Below, piece after piece: positions 62,401 through 64,000 of a DNA stretch of 64,000 nt; the first letter of the stretch is position 1; each line of letters begins with the position of its first letter. This DNA comes from Bacteroidota bacterium (lineage in GTDB: Bacteria > Bacteroidota > Bacteroidia > Chitinophagales > Chitinophagaceae). The notes under the pieces are model-generated. The model ran no database searches. It was not told the DNA's origin and was given only the letters and a program-made list of their open reading frames with translations. Made by a program: the position numbers and the translations under genes. The stretch lies in contig SYIK01000011.1 in NCBI GenBank assembly GCA_005798905.1, positions 62,001 through 126,000 on the forward strand. Direction: 5' to 3'.

Positions 62401-63234
62401 ATGACTATTTTTGAAGCCATCATTACAGCAATTGTAGAAGGGGTAACTGAATTCCTGCCTATTTCCTCCACAGGCCACATGATCATCAGTAGTTATTTAT
62501 TGGGCATTCATCAAGATGAATTTACCAAACTATTCGAAATTTCTATTCAGCTTGGCGCCATCTTGGCTGTGGTGTTTTTGTATTGGAAAATTTTTTTTAC
62601 AGTAGATTTTTTTTCCTTTCGAAGTTTACAATTTTATTTAAAATTAATTGTTGGTGTTTTACCTGCAATTGGTTTGGGATTATTATTTTCCGATACAATT
62701 GATGCATTGTTGGAAAGTCCGCTGACGGTTGCAATTGCCATGTTGCTCGGTGGTGTTTTTTTATTATTTATTGATAAAATTTTTAAAACACACAGCATTA
62801 AAACCGACGAAGCAATTAGTTTTAAAAAAGCATTTATTGTCGGATGTTGGCAAACAATTGCCATGATTCCGGGTGTTAGCCGAAGTGCCGCATCAATTAT
62901 TGGCGGAATGCAACAAAAATTAACCCGAGAACTTGCTGCTGAATTTTCATTTTTTCTTGCGGTACCCACAATGTTGGCTGCTACTTGTTATTCACTTTTT
63001 TTAAAAGATTGGGAGAAAGAAAATCAAGTTCGAAAAGGAGTTGCTATTCTTTTCGAAAATCAACAAAACCTGATTTGTTTTATCATTGGCAATATTGTTG
63101 CTTTTATCGTTGCGCTGCTTGCCATTCGTTTTTTTATCAACTATCTTAAAAAAAATGGGTTCAAAATTTTTGGCTGGTATCGAATCATTTTAGGAACTAT
63201 TTTATTAATTAGTATTTGTAGCGGGATGAAATAG
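62401..63234 (+). CDS. uppP: Undecaprenyl-diphosphatase
   Basis: A 277-residue BacA/UppP family membrane enzyme. VEGVTEFLPISSTGHMII near the N-terminus and MIPGVSRSAASIIGG in the second half are the two active-site motifs. It removes a phosphate from undecaprenyl diphosphate so the lipid carrier can be reused for peptidoglycan and O-antigen. Overexpression of this family can raise bacitracin tolerance. It follows DUF3098 in what is likely one transcript with ftsX. Confidence 0.96.
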   Translation: MTIFEAIITAIVEGVTEFLPISSTGHMIISSYLLGIHQDEFTKLFEISIQLGAILAVVFLYWKIFFTVDFFSFRSLQFYLKLIVGVLPAIGLGLLFSDTIDALLESPLTVAIAMLLGGVFLLFIDKIFKTHSIKTDEAISFKKAFIVGCWQTIAMIPGVSRSAASIIGGMQQKLTRELAAEFSFFLAVPTMLAATCYSLFLKDWEKENQVRKGVAILFENQQNLICFIIGNIVAFIVALLAIRFFINYLKKNGFKIFGWYRIILGTILLISICSGMK

Positions 63235-63281
63235 TTATAAAAAATATTTCTTTATCTTTCCCCATCAACAAATTCTACAAG

Positions 63282-64000
63282 ATGCAAACAGCTTCAAAAA
63301 AGACGGTAAAAGCTTGGGCAATGTACGATTGGGCTAATTCTGTTTACAGTCTTGTTATCACTTCCACCATCTTTCCAGCTTATTTTGAAAGTATGACTGG
63401 AGATGGAATTGAGTCTACGCAAAACGATACAGTATTTCTTTTTGGAAGAGAGTACATAAATACTTCGTTGTATAATTATACGCTTGCAGTTGCTTTTTTA
63501 GTTGTTGCTATTTTTTCTCCATTGCTTTCTTCCATTGCAGATTATAAAGGGAACAAAAAATCTTTTCTTCGTTTTTTCATGACGGTAGGAAGTGTAGCAT
63601 GCAGTACTTTATTTTTTTACAATAAAACCAATTTAGTTTTTGGATTAATCTGTATGATTTTTGCTTGCATTGGCTTTTGGTCAAGCCTTGTTTTTTACAA
63701 TTCATATTTACCAGAAATAGCAGCACCGAAGGATAGAGACAAAGTAAGTGCACGCGGTTTTGCCTACGGCTATGTGGGCAGTGTACTTTTACAAATTATT
63801 TGTTTTGTATTTGTAATGGGAAGCGATTCGTTTGGAATTACCATTGGTTTTGCATCGCAATTGTCTTTTTTATTAGTTGGCATTTGGTGGTTTAGCTTTG
63901 GAAATTTTTCGCTAAATCGTTTACCAAACTCAATTGCTGCGGGAGAAGGCAACCAAAATAATTTTCTTTCAAATGGTTATAAAGAATTACGAAAAGTGTG
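63282..64000 (+). CDS. MFS transporter of the UMF1 (Atg22-like) family, 5' part
   Basis: The first 239 codons of a membrane protein that runs off the window. KKTVKAWAMYDWANSVYSLVITSTIFPAYF is the family start, followed by AVAFLVVAIFSPLLSSIADYKGNKKSFLRFF and FYNSYLPEIA, all typical of UMF1/Atg22-type MFS proteins, whose substrate in bacteria is unknown. A near-consensus box TATCTTTC lies at 63253-63260, 21 bases before the ATG, so it may have its own promoter. Confidence 0.87.
   Translation, partial: MQTASKKTVKAWAMYDWANSVYSLVITSTIFPAYFESMTGDGIESTQNDTVFLFGREYINTSLYNYTLAVAFLVVAIFSPLLSSIADYKGNKKSFLRFFMTVGSVACSTLFFYNKTNLVFGLICMIFACIGFWSSLVFYNSYLPEIAAPKDRDKVSARGFAYGYVGSVLLQIICFVFVMGSDSFGITIGFASQLSFLLVGIWWFSFGNFSLNRLPNSIAAGEGNQNNFLSNGYKELRKV

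Overview
The window is AT-rich and tightly packed, with short gaps and no SD-driven starts that I could see. Several features mark it as Bacteroidota, most likely a Chitinophagaceae-like member of the Chitinophagales: a C-terminal type IX secretion (T9SS) sorting domain, a DUF3098 gene beside ftsX, a split transketolase, an ECF sigma operon with a small periplasmic partner, fused isobutyryl-CoA mutase, and many Bacteroidota-type -7 promoter boxes (TAnnTTTG). It reads as ordinary core chromosome. I found no rRNA, tRNA, CRISPR array, insertion sequence or prophage.

Layout. 1-195: end of an alpha-ketoacid dehydrogenase E1 gene. 349-2846 (-): MeaB-type GTPase, CDGSH protein, serine hydrolase. 2924-7191 (+): glycosyltransferase, coaX, outer-membrane barrel, lptC, SDR. 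7201-12341 (-): lysS, PepSY protein, flavin reductase, ArsR regulator, tsaB, 3-hydroxyacyl-CoA dehydrogenase remnant. 12401-17017: ridA (+), then M1 peptidase and a MurU/AmgK-like pair (-) whose kinase is fused to a RapZ C-terminal domain. 17111-21283 (+): IcmF and a PGRP-type amidase. 21293-22450 (-): MFS transporter. 22575-29342 (+): the rod-shape cluster mreBCD, PBP2, rodA and a metallo-beta-lactamase-fold hydrolase. 29361-34805 (-): ECF sigma operon, transketolase C-half, asnB, galE. 34859-41596: a phosphate-flavoured block with Pit transporter, DUF47 protein, YncE/phosphoesterase and a PhoB/PhoR-like pair. 41751-45734 (+): a secreted 730-residue protein with a possible caspase-fold catalytic region, abutting an MsbA-type ABC exporter. 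45768-46525: a gene broken by two apparent frameshifts. 46526-46771: a repeat-rich spacer. 46772-50978 (+): atpBEFHA without atpG. 51099-58285: orphan response regulator, ruvB, a large T9SS-exported protein and a SET-domain protein. 58289-61066 (-): leuS. 61204-64000 (+): ftsX, DUF3098, uppP and the start of an MFS gene.

Much of the content serves the envelope: peptidoglycan synthesis, lipid-carrier recycling, wall-sugar salvage, LPS export and cell shape. The rest is mainly energy conversion (F0F1 ATPase, B12-dependent mutase) and phosphate handling. The best leads for new biology are the 730-residue protein with its exporter, the kinase-RapZ fusion beside a MurU-like enzyme, promoter boxes only 1-4 bases from start codons (leaderless mRNAs), a stem-loop between atpE and atpF, and the doubly frameshifted gene with a C6 tract and a CAGG duplication.

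Several starts were moved inward from the longest open frame (meaB, lysS, the ArsR regulator, the 3HCDH remnant, mreB, galE, the DUF47 protein, the SET protein, ftsX). In most of these cases the upstream TTG lies inside a recognisable -7 promoter box.
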